The translations under genes were made by a program, and so were the position numbers. A stretch of 64,000 bases of DNA from Symsagittifera roscoffensis (Eukaryota > Xenacoelomorpha > Acoela > Convolutidae): positions 14,368,517-14,432,516 of the forward strand of contig NC_087066.1 in assembly GCF_963678635.1 (NCBI RefSeq). Reading direction: 5' to 3'. Of the stretch, positions 51,990-62,686 are shown one piece after another (the stretch's first letter is position 1; the number at the start of each line of letters is the position of its first letter). The notes beneath the pieces were generated by a model. That model saw nothing but the letters and a program-made list of their open reading frames with translations, did no database searches and was not told the DNA's origin.

Positions 51990-52477
51990 GTGTCTCTGTG
52001 TTTTGTATTATCATAGGAAGCTTCTGATATTCCTTGCCCAGTCAGTAGCACAAAAGCCTTTGGATCCTCAATTGAATTTGGTGATGTAAGAAATTTGACA
52101 TCCATCAATTATAAAGGGCTGAGCAGTTTGCTGGCATAATAGCATTCCGTCAAAAAAGTTCTTTTTCATTGTGTTACTTGCAATGGAAACAGCTATGCAA
52201 CCTCAACTGTGGTCGTTTGGCCTGGATTGACATGTTTCTGAGGCAAGCCAGAAATTGTTTTCCTATTCTATTGATTTCGTAATTGACTTACAGGGGGTTA
52301 GAGGCTGAAAACTTATTACGAGCCTCTGATTTCGACTTACAATCAATGGCTTTTTTACAAAGTGTAATTAGATTGCTTAGATCTGTAAAAAAAACTATTC
52401 AACTAGTCTCTACAAAACAATCTGTCGATATGATGCTAACTACGTTACCCGTACCCATTGGAAGATGTTTTTCTTAG
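51990..52477 (+). CDS. two candidate exons of an unrecognised gene (low confidence)
   Basis: After an acceptor-like TTTTGTATTATCATAG (ending about 52015) a frame reads EASDIPCPVSSTKAFGSSIE and stays open for about 45 codons. A second acceptor-like ATTGACTTACAG (about 52291) is followed by RGLEAENLLRASDFDLQSMA and an open run to TAG at 52475-52477. Both stretches are less AT-biased than their flanks, but no donor convincingly joins them and no family was recognised. Confidence 0.25.
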
Positions 52478-52692
52478 ATAAGAGTTTTATATATTTTATC
52501 CAGCCTAGTTTTTCTGTATTTTCTGTGCAGAAATGATATATCTCTTTTCTAGTTTAGAAATAAACAGTTTCTGGAATCACGTAACAAGAAATTAGTTCAC
52601 TGCTCAACGAGTTAAACATGCGCTTCGAGTATACACAGTAACAATAGCAATACTATCAATTTAACAAGTTTTATTTTGCTAAAACTATCAAT

Positions 52693-52773
52693 CTGCCTGA
52701 AGGCCTGTATTCTAGTGGTTAGCACAATCGCCTAGAAAACCGAAATACTGGGCTTGGAACCCCACCAGAAGAC
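52693..52773 (+). other. tRNA-like sequence (SINE head or tRNA relic)
   Basis: TCTAGTGGTTAGCACAATCG resembles an A box, and CTGGGCTTGGAACCCC, 40 bases on, resembles a B box. A T-run (polymerase III terminator-like) follows at about 52774. Stem pairing is too poor for a functional tRNA. Confidence 0.45.
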
Positions 52774-54299
52774 TTTTTTCTAGCTAGAAAAGGCCTAGAT
52801 TTAGCCAATTTCTGATCAGAAATATGATTAGAAAATATAAACAATTTCAAGAAACTCCCTGCTTTATTTAAATATTTCAAAAGAAATTCTTACCAGAAAT
52901 TAGATTAAATAAAAAAAATTTCAGGTCAGAAATAGAAAACTTTCTCGGTACGGGTAGCAATTTGGGAAAAGTTACCAGTTGTTGAGCAAGAAGCACAGAA
53001 TGGTCCGTCAAAGTCTTCTATTTTTCCGAAAAATACGACAACAAAAAATGGAGGTTTAGGAAAGAAGACGACACGCAACTTAAACGATCAGAAAATAACG
53101 CAATTTAGACAATAACTTGCGTCAAATAGCGTGAAATTTTTTTACAGACTTGAATTAAATTTTGGCTGATTAAATACTTGTTGGCCGTAAATTCAGTATC
53201 TTTACGCTCGTCTAATTTCTTGTTGTCTAATTTTCTAAACCCCCAAAAAATGTAAGAATTGTATGCATGAGAATCAAAATGTTTTTTTTTTGGATTGTGG
53301 TTCTTTTTTGTTCTCGTTTCAGTTTGGGAAAGGGAAGGATATAAGGCGAGAGCTAGTTATTAAAAGCTCCTTTTTACGTCTTTCTTGTCATTTAGATAAA
53401 CTAGCCCTAATTATGCAAATATCGCCATCCAGACAAATCCGAAGTTTTTCAAAAACCTTTTTTGACACAGTGAAATGTTTTTGTAATACAATTTGACGCG
53501 CGAATCAACGGTTTTGACCTAATCAGCCACTCAATTTAGATTTATGGAGATTTTTAATACCCGACTTTGTTATGAAAAACTGCACCCGAGTTGAATGTTC
53601 AACCACGCCGCATTCAAATTGAGACTTTTGAGTTCTAGAATGCTAGCTGCACATAAAATTCTGCTCTGAGGTTTCTGGAAAACTGAACAAAGAGGAGCAA
53701 AATTAGACAAAAAACTTTTATAAAAGTTTTCTCAAATATATATAGTACTTTTTTATGTTTTTAATAATTGCCGATTGGTTTCTCCATCATCCATATAAAC
53801 GTTATTTTAAAAACCGAAACAAGACTGCTTCAATCAGGACTAATCCCTGATTTTTTTGATTTTTTCCATTGTTCTTTATTGTCGATAAAAAGCCTTTTGA
53901 TCGATAAACTTCATGAGAATTGAGAAAAATTCAAATTTTCCAAATATCTCTTTCGTTTTATCCTCCCAAAAAATACAAAATGATCATTTTTTGGCGGGTA
54001 ATTTACTTTAAAGAGCAAATTGTTTGCTGGAATTATTTCGGAAGGATTACGGAAGTTTGCTGGAATTATTTCGGAAGTTTCCCGATTACTTTAAAAAAGA
54101 ACGGCATATATCTGTTTTTATTAATCCCAATACTTTATAGAAGTCAAAATAATTCCAATTCAAACAATAAATGAATTTTGCGAAAAATGAGGACGATTGA
54201 AATCTATTTTAGGTTTTGAGTCCAAAACACTAAAATTTTTCTAAAATTCATGTTATCAAATCTTCTTTCCAAATCGTCAAAATTTGTCCAATAAAATCT
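52774..54299. other. no gene seen
   Basis: AT-rich. The 77-codon frame at 53263-53496 follows an acceptor-like TTTCAG but has no recognisable product. An isolated HINE tip (AACAAGACTGCTTCAATCAG) lies at about 53818-53860. Confidence 0.45.
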
Positions 54300-54775
54300 G
54301 GGTGAAGTTTGACGAGAGTGACGGCATATTTGTGGTCGTGGTGTTGTTTTTCGCTAGCTATTCTTATCTAGTCATTTTCTACCAATTTTTTAGAGAATCT
54401 ACAAAGTGTTAATGCCTACAGCTCAAAATTAAAAAGATATTCAACCTGCAATTCTTCGGTGTTAAAGTTTGGGAGGTTGCGTTTGGGACTACTTCTGACA
54501 ACTAGAATTGAAATTGGGATACCTAACAGGCAATTTATTTTGTGCTATTAGAACGTGATTAACAAACTGAATAACTCCAATTTAAAACGAGTTAATCTCT
54601 TGCTCCTAATTTTACGTTACCATTATTTTTTTAAATTAAATTTATTAAAAAGGAAAATAAAGTTTTTTGTTTCACAATTTTTTTTTCATCTACTAGATAT
54701 ACTTTAAGCTTTTTTTCATAAACATAGAAGGAAAGTCGAAACATTTGATGCTGATACAAGCAAGCATTTATTATG
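54300..54775 (+). mobile_element. old HINE/DINE-like copy
   Basis: Strongly diverged but collinear: ACGGCATATTTGTGGTCGTG, TAGCTATTC, ACCTGCAATTCTTCGGTG, AACGAGTTAATCTC, GGAAAGTCGAAACATTTGAT and a final ATACAAGCAAGC. It lies 100 bases before a young copy. Confidence 0.5.
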
Positions 54776-54881
54776 AACAATTTCTGCTGGAAACTACACT
54801 CTAACAACTGAGCGGAGTTTGCAGAAACGTCAGCAATAATTTTCTGACAGTTCCATTTATATCAATTTTCGATCTATCTTT

Positions 54882-55415
54882 TTGTTCCGCCTTTCGTAAC
54901 GAAAGTAATGGAATATTTGTGCTCGGGGTGGGTTTTTTTTTCTTCAGACAAATTTCGACTTTTTAACTAGCCATTTTTGACAGAATTTTTTAAAATATCG
55001 TTCGAAAAATATTGTTCTCTTGAGCTTAAAAAGGGAAAAAATAATTCACCTGTGATCATTTTTCGCAAAGTTTTGGGGGTTTAAAGATTGCCAATTCGGC
55101 CAATTTGTGACAATAAACGCGCGATATATTTCGCGCTATTAACGCGTAAGCGGAGATTTAATCCGTTTTAGAAATTGTTCCAAATTGGTTGAAAGAAGCT
55201 TATTTGCCATAATTGATTTATTAAAATGAGCGAACTTTATTCTTTTGTACTTTATATGGCGTGTGGGGGATGATTTCTTTAAAAAAACTCAAAATTTAGA
55301 GATTTTTTTTTCATTCTATTTTATTACATTTAATTTTTCTATGTTATTACTGCTCCATAAACCTTAAAAGCCAGTCGGAACATTCAGGGCTTCGACCTGA
55401 TACGAGATGTTTTGT
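54882..55415 (+). mobile_element. HINE/DINE-like element, near full length
   Basis: 5' end TTGTTCCGCCTTTCGTAACG, core TTCGCGCTATTAACGCGTAA, inner AGTCGGAACATTC, and hairpin CAGGGCTTCGACCTG with one mismatch. Confidence 0.85.
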
Positions 55416-55764
55416 ATTATTTTATAAATAATTAATAAACAGATTATAAATTAAAATTATTCTGAAATTGGTAATTGCTAGCCCTAATGTTTGACTTTTC
55501 GATTTATTATAGGCTATGCATGCGTATATAATATTTTAATTTGATCGCGTGTATCACCTGTTTTAGTATTTTTATCTGTATCTATCATATGAAAACTTAG
55601 AAGAACACAATTGTTAAACATTTTAAGGGTAAAGCGCAAAGAACTGTCGGAGATGCAACCTTCGATTATACGAAACTATTGCAAAAGATATTACGATAAT
55701 TCAAGAATTTGAAAAAAAAGAACGCTTGTTAGAGCAGAAATGTCCAAAAGTTGTCAGTATTTTT

Positions 55765-56090
55765 TCTTCCGACTTTCCATACGAAAGTAACGGAATATTT
55801 GTGCTCGGGGTGGGTTTTTTTCTTCAGCCAAATTTCGAATTTTTAACTAGCCAGTTTTGACGGAATTTTTTTACATCATTCAAAAGGTATTGTTGTCTTG
55901 AGCCTAAGATATTTTACCTGTGATCATTTTTCGTAAAGTTATGGGGGTTTGAAGATTGCCATTTTGGCTAATTTGGGACAATTAACGCGCCATATATTTT
56001 GCGCAATTAACGCGTAAGCGGAGAGTTAATCCGTCTTAAAATCGTTCCAATTTCGTTGAAGAGAGCTTATTTGCCATAAATGGTTTGTTA
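55765..56090 (+). mobile_element. HINE/DINE-like element, 3'-truncated
   Basis: Starts TCTTCCGACTTTCCATACGA and follows the family closely to CATAAATGGTTTGTTAG, then stops abruptly; the 3' third with its hairpin is missing. Confidence 0.8.
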
Positions 56091-57330
56091 GAGATTTTAG
56101 AATTCCTGCGAATTTCTGGTAAAATTTCAGTTTGAAATTCTTATGTTTACGTTAGTTTAAGGTGAAAAAACTAGGAGTCAGCTGTGAAAACATTATTTTT
56201 GTGAGTTTTTGAAAAAAAAAGAAAAAATTTATTGAACAAGGCTAACGGATTTTTCTTCAATTAGCATTGATTTTTCTAACGACAGGAAAAAAAGAAATTT
56301 ATTTTTACTTTTCGAAAAAACTGTTTCATTTTTTCTTATTTTGAAGCAATCGGACAGATTCAGTTAGATACTAAATTGCAACAATGAGGTGATTATTGTT
56401 AATCTAACACTCAGGGGCAGTACAATTAGAACGTAAATGATTCTCTTTTTGAATTAATTAGTATGGTACCTTTTTCGACTCCGGGAGAGCTTTCAGTAGG
56501 ACAATTTTTAGGCTTTTATCATATCAAAACCAATTTTATCTTTCATGTATAACTTCTTAAGGGTCTGAAAAGTAGGGAAACTTGCGGTTAGCTAAGTGTA
56601 AATTAGAAGATAAAACCCTGGTTTGAAAATTATTCATTTTCTGTGATTCATTTTGTTACCACTGAGAAATTTAAGTTCCGTAACAGCGGTGCTCCGTTGA
56701 AAGCTTTTCTCTCGCGGTCAATTGTTCTTAAAGTTAAATCAAAACTGGAGGTGGGCAAAATTGACAAGAAAATAACTGTTGGTGAGAAATGGCAAAAGAA
56801 GGAAAACAAAATTTCACTCCTTTCAAGAGAAATCAGAAAACCTTCAGATCAATTTGGCTCTCTGCGGGCATCAGAAAAGTGTTTCGTAGAACTGAAATCA
56901 GAAAAATTTATTTCATTTTCATTTAGGTTGATGACTTGTTATTCTACTCCAAAATAAGAGGAAAAGATGAAAAAGTTAACTTGAATTCATGATTTTTCTA
57001 CCCAAGTACGAGCAAGTTAAAACCCTTCCGATAAACCAAAAAGCGCTGCAAACAACCGACATTTTTCAAAACGTAGAGCAAAGATCCGACTTCTACTTTT
57101 GGCTTAAAAGAGTTCATGAGGGCCAAAATACTAATGACTTCCGCAGTCATTCGTACCAACGCGTTGCTAATTTCCCAACAGAGGGTAACAGTTTATTGAA
57201 AACAAGAACCGGTTGTTGTCAAGAAGCGTTGAAGCGCACAAAAGCGTTGAAGCGTTGAAGGCTTAATTGGAATCGTTAATTGAACTGTGTCTTGTATTTG
57301 AAGTATTAACGTCATATTATAATGTAATTG
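56091..57330. other. two unassigned open frames, otherwise no gene seen
   Basis: Frames at 56643-56957 (104 codons, Lys-rich, MIHFVTTEKFKFRNSGAPLK) and 56989-57258 (89 codons, MIFLPKYEQVKTLPINQKAL) are longer and less AT-biased than typical shadows and lie in tandem, but show no family or splice context. The second ends in short GCGTTGAAGCG repeats. Confidence 0.35.
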
Positions 57331-57344
57331 TTCCGACTTTCCGG

Positions 57345-57560
57345 GGGAAGGGGTAAATAAACCGGGGAAGGGGGGGGGGTTAAACTGGTCATCCCCTCGC
57401 CCCCTGAAGCTTTCCTACCCCCCCCCATATAAAGGGGCAGGGTAAACTGGAGGGGGGAATGGTGGGAGGAGGGTAAACTGGGGGGGGGGGGGGGGTAAAC
57501 TGGGGTGGGGGGTTTGGTAAACTTGGGGGGGGGGTTGGTAAACTGGGGGAGGGGGGTTGT
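57345..57560 (+). repeat. G-rich minisatellite GGTAAACTGGGG(n)
   Basis: TAAACTGG or TAAACTTGG alternates with G-runs of 4-16 bases through about 200 bases. A fragment of a HINE 5' tip (TTGTTCCGACTTTCCGGGGG) lies directly before it at 57328, so the array may have grown from the GGGGTGGG of that element. Several G-runs could stack as quadruplexes. Confidence 0.8.
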
Positions 57561-57744
57561 GGTAAAAAAACAGTAAAATGAAGTGTTAAAGTGAAAAGTA
57601 GAGACAAAAAAAATTTTTTTTTCTTAAATGTAACATTTTATGAAACATACACTAAACAGGAACTACACTAAATAGCAACTAACCTAAACAGGAAATGAGA
57701 TAATTCTGAACGAAAAAATTGTAAATTTCATGAATAACCCCTCG

Positions 57745-57916
57745 AAAAAATCCATTATAATCGATTATAATCGATTATAATGGATTTTATTGGGATAAAA
57801 AATATTAGGATTATAATCCATTTTTAATGGATTATAATCGATTATTATGTCATTTTATAGATGCTGACCATATTATGACAACATAATTGATTATGATCCA
57901 TGGGTGCTCGGTGCGG
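57745..57916. mobile_element. ATAATCGATTAT-rich MITE fragment
   Basis: Dense ATTATAATCGATTATAATGG palindromes and a right end GGTGCGGG. It resembles the right half of the elements at 2393 and 15114. The left end was not found. Confidence 0.5.
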
Positions 57917-57917
57917 G

Positions 57918-58165
57918 TATTAACGCGTAAGCGGAGATTTAATCCGTCTTAGAAATCGTTCCAAATTGGTTGAACGAAGCTTATTTGCCATAATTGATTT
58001 ATTACAAAGAGCGAAAATTATCCTTTTGTATTTCATATGGCGTGTGGTGGGATAATTTTCAAAAAAAATTTCAATTTAAAAAAAAATTAATTTAATTTTT
58101 TTTTGTTAAACCTTAAAAGGCAGTCGGAACATACAGGGCTTCACCTTGATGCGAGCAGTCTTGTT
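57918..58165 (+). mobile_element. HINE/DINE-like element, 5'-truncated
   Basis: Begins within the core (TATTAACGCGTAAGCGGAGA), directly abutting the AT-rich element, and ends CAGTCGGAACATACAGGGCT...GCGAGCAGTCTTGTT. Confidence 0.8.
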
Positions 58166-60049
58166 CTTATATAGGTTCGTCTGTTTGACATAGCGGATAT
58201 TTGACATATGTTTGCAATAGGTCCAATACCTTCGTATGCAAAATTTCCAGGCTTTTGTTAAAATTTTTTGACCACCTAGCAATGAATTTTTGACTACCCC
58301 GAAAACTAAACTTTCAAAATGTTTCAATTGGATTTTTTTCATTTTTTCATGATAAAAAGTCTAAATAAAATTTGAAATAAATCATCAATGACTTCCGAAA
58401 AACCTTAAAACTGGAATGTTCAGCAGAGTTTCCCAAAAAAAACACCAAAAATTTTATAGGTAAGGTAGGCGTTTTTCATCTGGTAAGCTGGATGAAAAAA
58501 AGCATATTGGTAGAAGAAAAAGTAAGGAAGACGCAAACAAAAGTTGGAGTGCTGATTACTTTTGACCTTTTGAAAGTTTATCTGAAAAAATTAACAATTG
58601 GCCCAATCATTTCGTGAATGATTGCAGTCTCAAATCGAGAGCTTACCATTTAAAGTTTTCAATCTGGAAGTTTTCTTTTTTTCCATTCCTAATTTTTGAA
58701 GCTTTTTTCTTCGCTTATGTATCTGATTTTTTCCTTGGGAAGTGAACAAACGCCAGCTCATTTGCTGCATTTTGGTGATGAGTGCTGGAAAAAATTTATG
58801 CTTTTGATTATCTAGCTTTTGATGTCATAACCTAACTTTATGATTTATTATTTATGAGTGGACTCTTTTTTTAGTTGTTTTTGACTTTGGTTCGCAGCCA
58901 AGCGAAACTTTTATAAAAGCAAAAGCTCATCAAGGGGTATCGAAATACAACGCCAATCTATCAAATAATATCTTCTGTCTTCTGTTATGGTGTGCTATCA
59001 ACTAATTTTGTTCTGAAAAATGAACGTCAAAAATGAAAAATATGCACTGGCGTATATCAGTTTTCTGCCAGATTAGATTTCGCTGTCTTTTTTGAAGGAA
59101 ATGCTCCTCTAGTACATTTAACACATTTTGTCTGAAATTCGGATTCTACCGAGTTTTTTGGGCCTCAGAAAATCAAAACGGCTAGAGTTACAGACAGGGG
59201 TAGGGCGGCTGGCTGACGCCTCTTCCTCAGGGTTCGACCCCCTCGCCAACCAAAGTGTCCCCCTTTGATGTAATTTTATGACATCCATTTTTGGCGACCA
59301 AAATTTGAAAGTTTCTAATTTAATTAATTTTTTTGGCCAATACATACTAATTTTGAAAGGAAACTCGATAAAGATAGAAATAAAAGAAATTAAATGAGCT
59401 GTAGAAAACTTTCAGAAAACGAATTTTGAATTGCTCGAAAAACTGCTTATGTTAAATTGAAAAAAAAATGGCTCCGATAAATTATTGTGTAAAAATATTT
59501 AGCAAAAAATTGGTTTGCCTCTGAATTTAATCAAAACAGCACTAGCAGGCATAGCTCAGCTACTTTGGGAGTGGCCACGATTCCATGAACACAATTATTG
59601 TTTGTTCCTGAATCTCACAATTTTATCCACCCTCTAAATCCGCAGAAAGTCGTAAATGCTTTGAAGTCATCAAAAATGGATTTTGGCGTAGAAGAAAATA
59701 TCTGGAAAAACAAACATGCGAATTTTGAAAAGAAAAATGTTTAACAATCCTTGTTTTAAATTCCACCGTCAAACGCGTTTAGGCTGTTAAAGAGATCTCT
59801 ACCCAATTTCGCTGGACTCGCCAATTTGCCAGTGAATTCTGTATTCTCCATTAATTTGTTTTTTTTTTGCCACCATTTTCCACAGACTGCCTTAGTTTTG
59901 AGCATTTTCACAATGGAATTCAGAAACATTTTATTTGCTATTAAATGTTTCAAAAACTTGTATTTTCCAACAAATCACACTTATTCCACCCCCTCTTATT
60001 TTACGATTCAGTTTTCATTTGCTTTCATCTTTTATTAAGCGAAAGGATG
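58166..60049. other. no gene; decayed element at about 59110-59345
   Basis: AT-rich DNA. At 59190-59345 the sequence GGGTTCGACCCCCTCGCC, TGTCCCCCTTTG and ACATCCATTTTTGG resembles the interior of the GGCGGAT-type MITE at 62430. No credible frame. Confidence 0.45.
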
Positions 60050-60340
60050 TTACACCGGAGAATAACCTCTGTGACCAACTGCTTCGGTTTCCGCGAAATT
60101 TCAGTGCCAAAGCGAAAGACCGGATGCTTGGGTAGAACCTCTGTACGCGCTACTTTTGTTAAAGCCATTAATGGCGAACGGCTGTTGTGCCCCTGCTTAA
60201 GAACTACAAGCAAATTTTTTTGGTTATATTCTGGGCTGGGTAATGTTGCCTCACCCTTAAGCAACATGGTGGGCCTCGAACAACCGATCTTTCGATTAAG
60301 AGGCGGAGACGTGACAACTTCACCACCGCTCCCCAAATAA
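60050..60340 (-). mobile_element. tRNA-derived SINE-like element, longest copy
   Basis: On the minus strand it starts GCGGTGGTGAAGTTGTCACG (A box) with B box GGTTGTTCGAGGCC, followed by GAGGCAACATTACCCAGCCC and a GC-richer body (GGGGCACAACAGCCGTTCGC ... GTTCTACCCAAGCATCC) to about 60050. The overlapping open frames on both strands (59945-60340 and 60025-60336) are by-products of this GC-richer element, not genes. Confidence 0.6.
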
Positions 60341-61377
60341 AAAGATCAAACTGGAAGAAAAAATTGGGAGAAAAAGGAATAAAAAAAATTCGAGGAGCCC
60401 CGCCTGAATAATTATGGAATCCAGAGTGACCAGAAATACATTGCTGGCACTTTGGGTAGGCATTTCGGAAGATTAGATTCATTAGAAAATTGTCTCTAAA
60501 ACATTGAAATCATTTGTATTTGAATTCAGAATTGTGCTTAGTTACATACTCAAGCTTGATGTCTTATCCAAATGACATTTTTTGCGAGTCATTTCAATTA
60601 TCTAGTCGCTACACAAAAGAGCTATAGGACTATTCGATTGATGTTCGATAATGAGTGCGAGTCAGAATATCTCCAACTGATTTAAATGATTGATCAAACT
60701 AATTGGTTAAAGTTAGTTGGCTCTGAAATACTGCGTCAAAGTTGATGAAGATACATTTGAAAAGACCATCAAATTGAATTAACACATTCCCAGGAGAGAT
60801 TTAACCCTCCACAATCCTCTAATTTAAACCCTGGCTGAAAACTTTTAACTAATGATTGATTGATTGGTGAATTGAATGGGAGTTACTTGATAACTTTGAA
60901 GTTTATTTGAAGTTTTGTTGAAGAAATTTGGTCAAACTCGATGAGTTCTTCTGGGCATCGAATACCTTTGTTGAAGTAACTTCACCCTTATTCACTTATC
61001 CTTCGGAGGGTTTGTGTTCCGAAAAGATAGGCAAACCTATAAATTATACATTAAATGAAATTACGCAATAACCAGGGGACGTGCAAACAGCACGCAAAGT
61101 CCTGGCTCTTATATATGGCTGCTAGTGGTAATCTCAAAATTAAAAAGTCACTTTTTCTTAATTTTTTTTTCACGTTGAGGCGTGGTAAATTTATTTCCAT
61201 CAAAAAAAATTTGAAAAAAATTCTATTTGTTTTGAGTTGACCAGATTGGGTGTTCGGTGTCTCTTGTTTGAATTGTTTGAAATCCCCTTACTAAATTTGA
61301 GGAGAAAAAATGGAAAATCCGCAAATTTCAACCCAATCCAAGTTAAAAGTACGCGACCCCCCTCCCCCCCCCCCCCC
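60341..61377. other. no confirmed gene; possible exon near 61067-61133
   Basis: Intergenic or intronic. AATAACCAG|GGGACGTGC... to GCTGCTAGTG|GTAATC (about 61067-61134) has splice-like edges, and one open frame reads GTCKQHAKSWLLYMAASG. Weak, but it lies upstream of the ShKT exon on the same strand. A run of C (about 61361-61379) ends the region. Confidence 0.3.
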
Positions 61378-61522
61378 TCCTACTGCGAGACATGTACAGT
61401 CCTACATCTGTTCTCCTCCATCTCAGTATCAGGATACTTTGGCCCGCCATTAATTGATGCTGATGTTGTATACCAGTTGATGTCTGTAGAAGCAACCAAC
61501 CAAAAGAACTGATTTGTTTCAG
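61378..61522 (+). pseudogene. partial, shifted copy of the ShKT exon start, and downstream intron
   Basis: CTGCGAGACATGTACAGTCC (61384-61403) matches CTGCAGAGACATGTACAGTC of the true exon (61557 on) with one base missing, then diverges. It looks like a duplicated, broken half-exon. The rest runs into the polypyrimidine acceptor of the next exon. Confidence 0.45.
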
Positions 61523-61680
61523 AGTACAAAAGGAGCGGCCCCAAAGTGGACCCCAACTGCAGAGACATGTACAGTCCCATCTCGTGCTGGCACAGACGGA
61601 ACCAGTGCAGAAACCACTACAGTCTCCGACTCAACTGCCAGAAGACGTGCCAGGTCTGCGTCCTCCCCCGCCAGGGCTAG
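61523..61680 (+). CDS. terminal exon encoding an ShKT (SXC) cysteine domain
   Basis: The acceptor TGATTTGTTTCAG ends at 61522. In the frame with codon 61525 the exon carries six cysteines at codons 61558, 61585, 61606, 61636, 61648 and 61657, spaced C-x8-C-x6-C-x9-C-x3-C-x2-C. It has Asp two residues after the first Cys and a QKTC segment before the last pair; this is the ShKT signature. The stop TAG is at 61678-61680, seven codons after the last Cys. In animals such domains often close secreted enzymes (astacin proteases, tyrosinases, peroxidases) or stand alone in secreted peptides. The upstream exons are not visible, so the parent protein is unknown. A longer overlapping open frame (61584-61772) is a shadow of this GC-richer exon. 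Confidence 0.7.
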
Positions 61681-62429
61681 ACACTCCAGGGGGGCTAGTT
61701 CGATACATGTCACTGGATAACAAAAGAGAAGATGAAACAAAGAAATATCATAAGAAAGTAGAAGAAAACTGACAGAAGTAGTATCGAGTAGAGTGTAAAA
61801 AGAAACACTGGGATGGGAAGCCGTTGATCTAATGATATTTATGTGTAAAGATAGAGCAAATACTTTGTAGACTGATGTTGGGTACCAATTGCCGGATCAA
61901 TTAAAGCTTGAAATCTCCTACTGGTTTTCTCCTATAGGAATTTCTAGTATAATTAATTGTTCGTATTGTTAATTGACTTTTTATGATGCCTTCGTGCAAA
62001 GCTGCAATTTGAATCTAAAGCTGCAATTTGAACCTTCTCAGAGAAGAATCTTTATTTGTTTCGGCTCATTTAAGTTTGTTTTAACCTAATTGCAGATCTG
62101 TTGAGTTTCCATTCAAATTATTCTTTGTAAACCAAGTCGCCATCTCCATCTAATACCAACAGTGAATAAGTAATTTTGCATTGATTCATTTATATTTTGA
62201 CAAACAGTGTTTTTGAGTGATTTTACAACCGCAAACGACACAGGGTAGAAAGTGAGGTTCTCGTTCCACGGTATAATCTCATAAAGAAAAAAATGGTTAG
62301 TGATGTGCAAAGAGCACAGAACGCTCCGATTACAATAATCAAAAATTAACAAAAAAAACTTTTTTTTTCAATCTGTTTCGTTTTTTTAAGTCGTGCGATG
62401 AGAAGATTTGACCAAAAATTTTGAGCTTA
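61681..62429. other. 3' region of the ShKT gene, then no gene seen
   Basis: GC content falls off after about 61740. No canonical AATAAA was seen close to the stop; CAATTAAAGC at about 61903 is the nearest variant. The remainder is AT-rich. Confidence 0.4.
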
Positions 62430-62686
62430 CGCCACCAGCGGATTTAGGGGGGACGCTTCCCTCTTCATGTTTCCGACCCCCTGCCGATCCAAAGGGTCCC
62501 CTTTTGTTTTGTTTTAAGATCTCATTTTTGGAACCAAATTATACTAAATGTGAGGAAAATAGGGTCTTTATACTGATTTTTGAGAGCTCGGAAAATCAGT
62601 TTGGTCGGCCTAATAAAGTCGGTAAAGTTTCGATTTCGTTTTTGAAAATCGGACGCCTCGAGAAAATTCTTGATTCGCCCCTGGCT
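62430..62686. mobile_element. GGCGGAT-type MITE
   Basis: The left end CCACCAGCGGATTTAGGGG and the right end GATTCGCCCCTGG (reverse complement CCAGGGGCGAATC) form short inverted repeats. The interior GAGAGCTCGGAAAATCAGTT is shared with the element at 4729-5040. No coding. Confidence 0.65.

Noticed and set aside
57389-57607. 72-codon Pro-rich minus-strand ORF
   Set aside because: Translation of the G-run minisatellite only.
59190-59250. tRNA gene (GGGTTCGACCCCC)
   Set aside because: B-box-like word occurs in MITE-derived sequence; no A box at the right distance and no cloverleaf.
59945-60340. 131-codon plus and 103-codon minus ORFs
   Set aside because: They cover the SINE-like element and owe their length to its higher GC content.
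61584-61772. Pro-rich ORF overlapping the ShKT exon
   Set aside because: Attractive composition, but the other frame carries the six-cysteine signature and its own splice acceptor.
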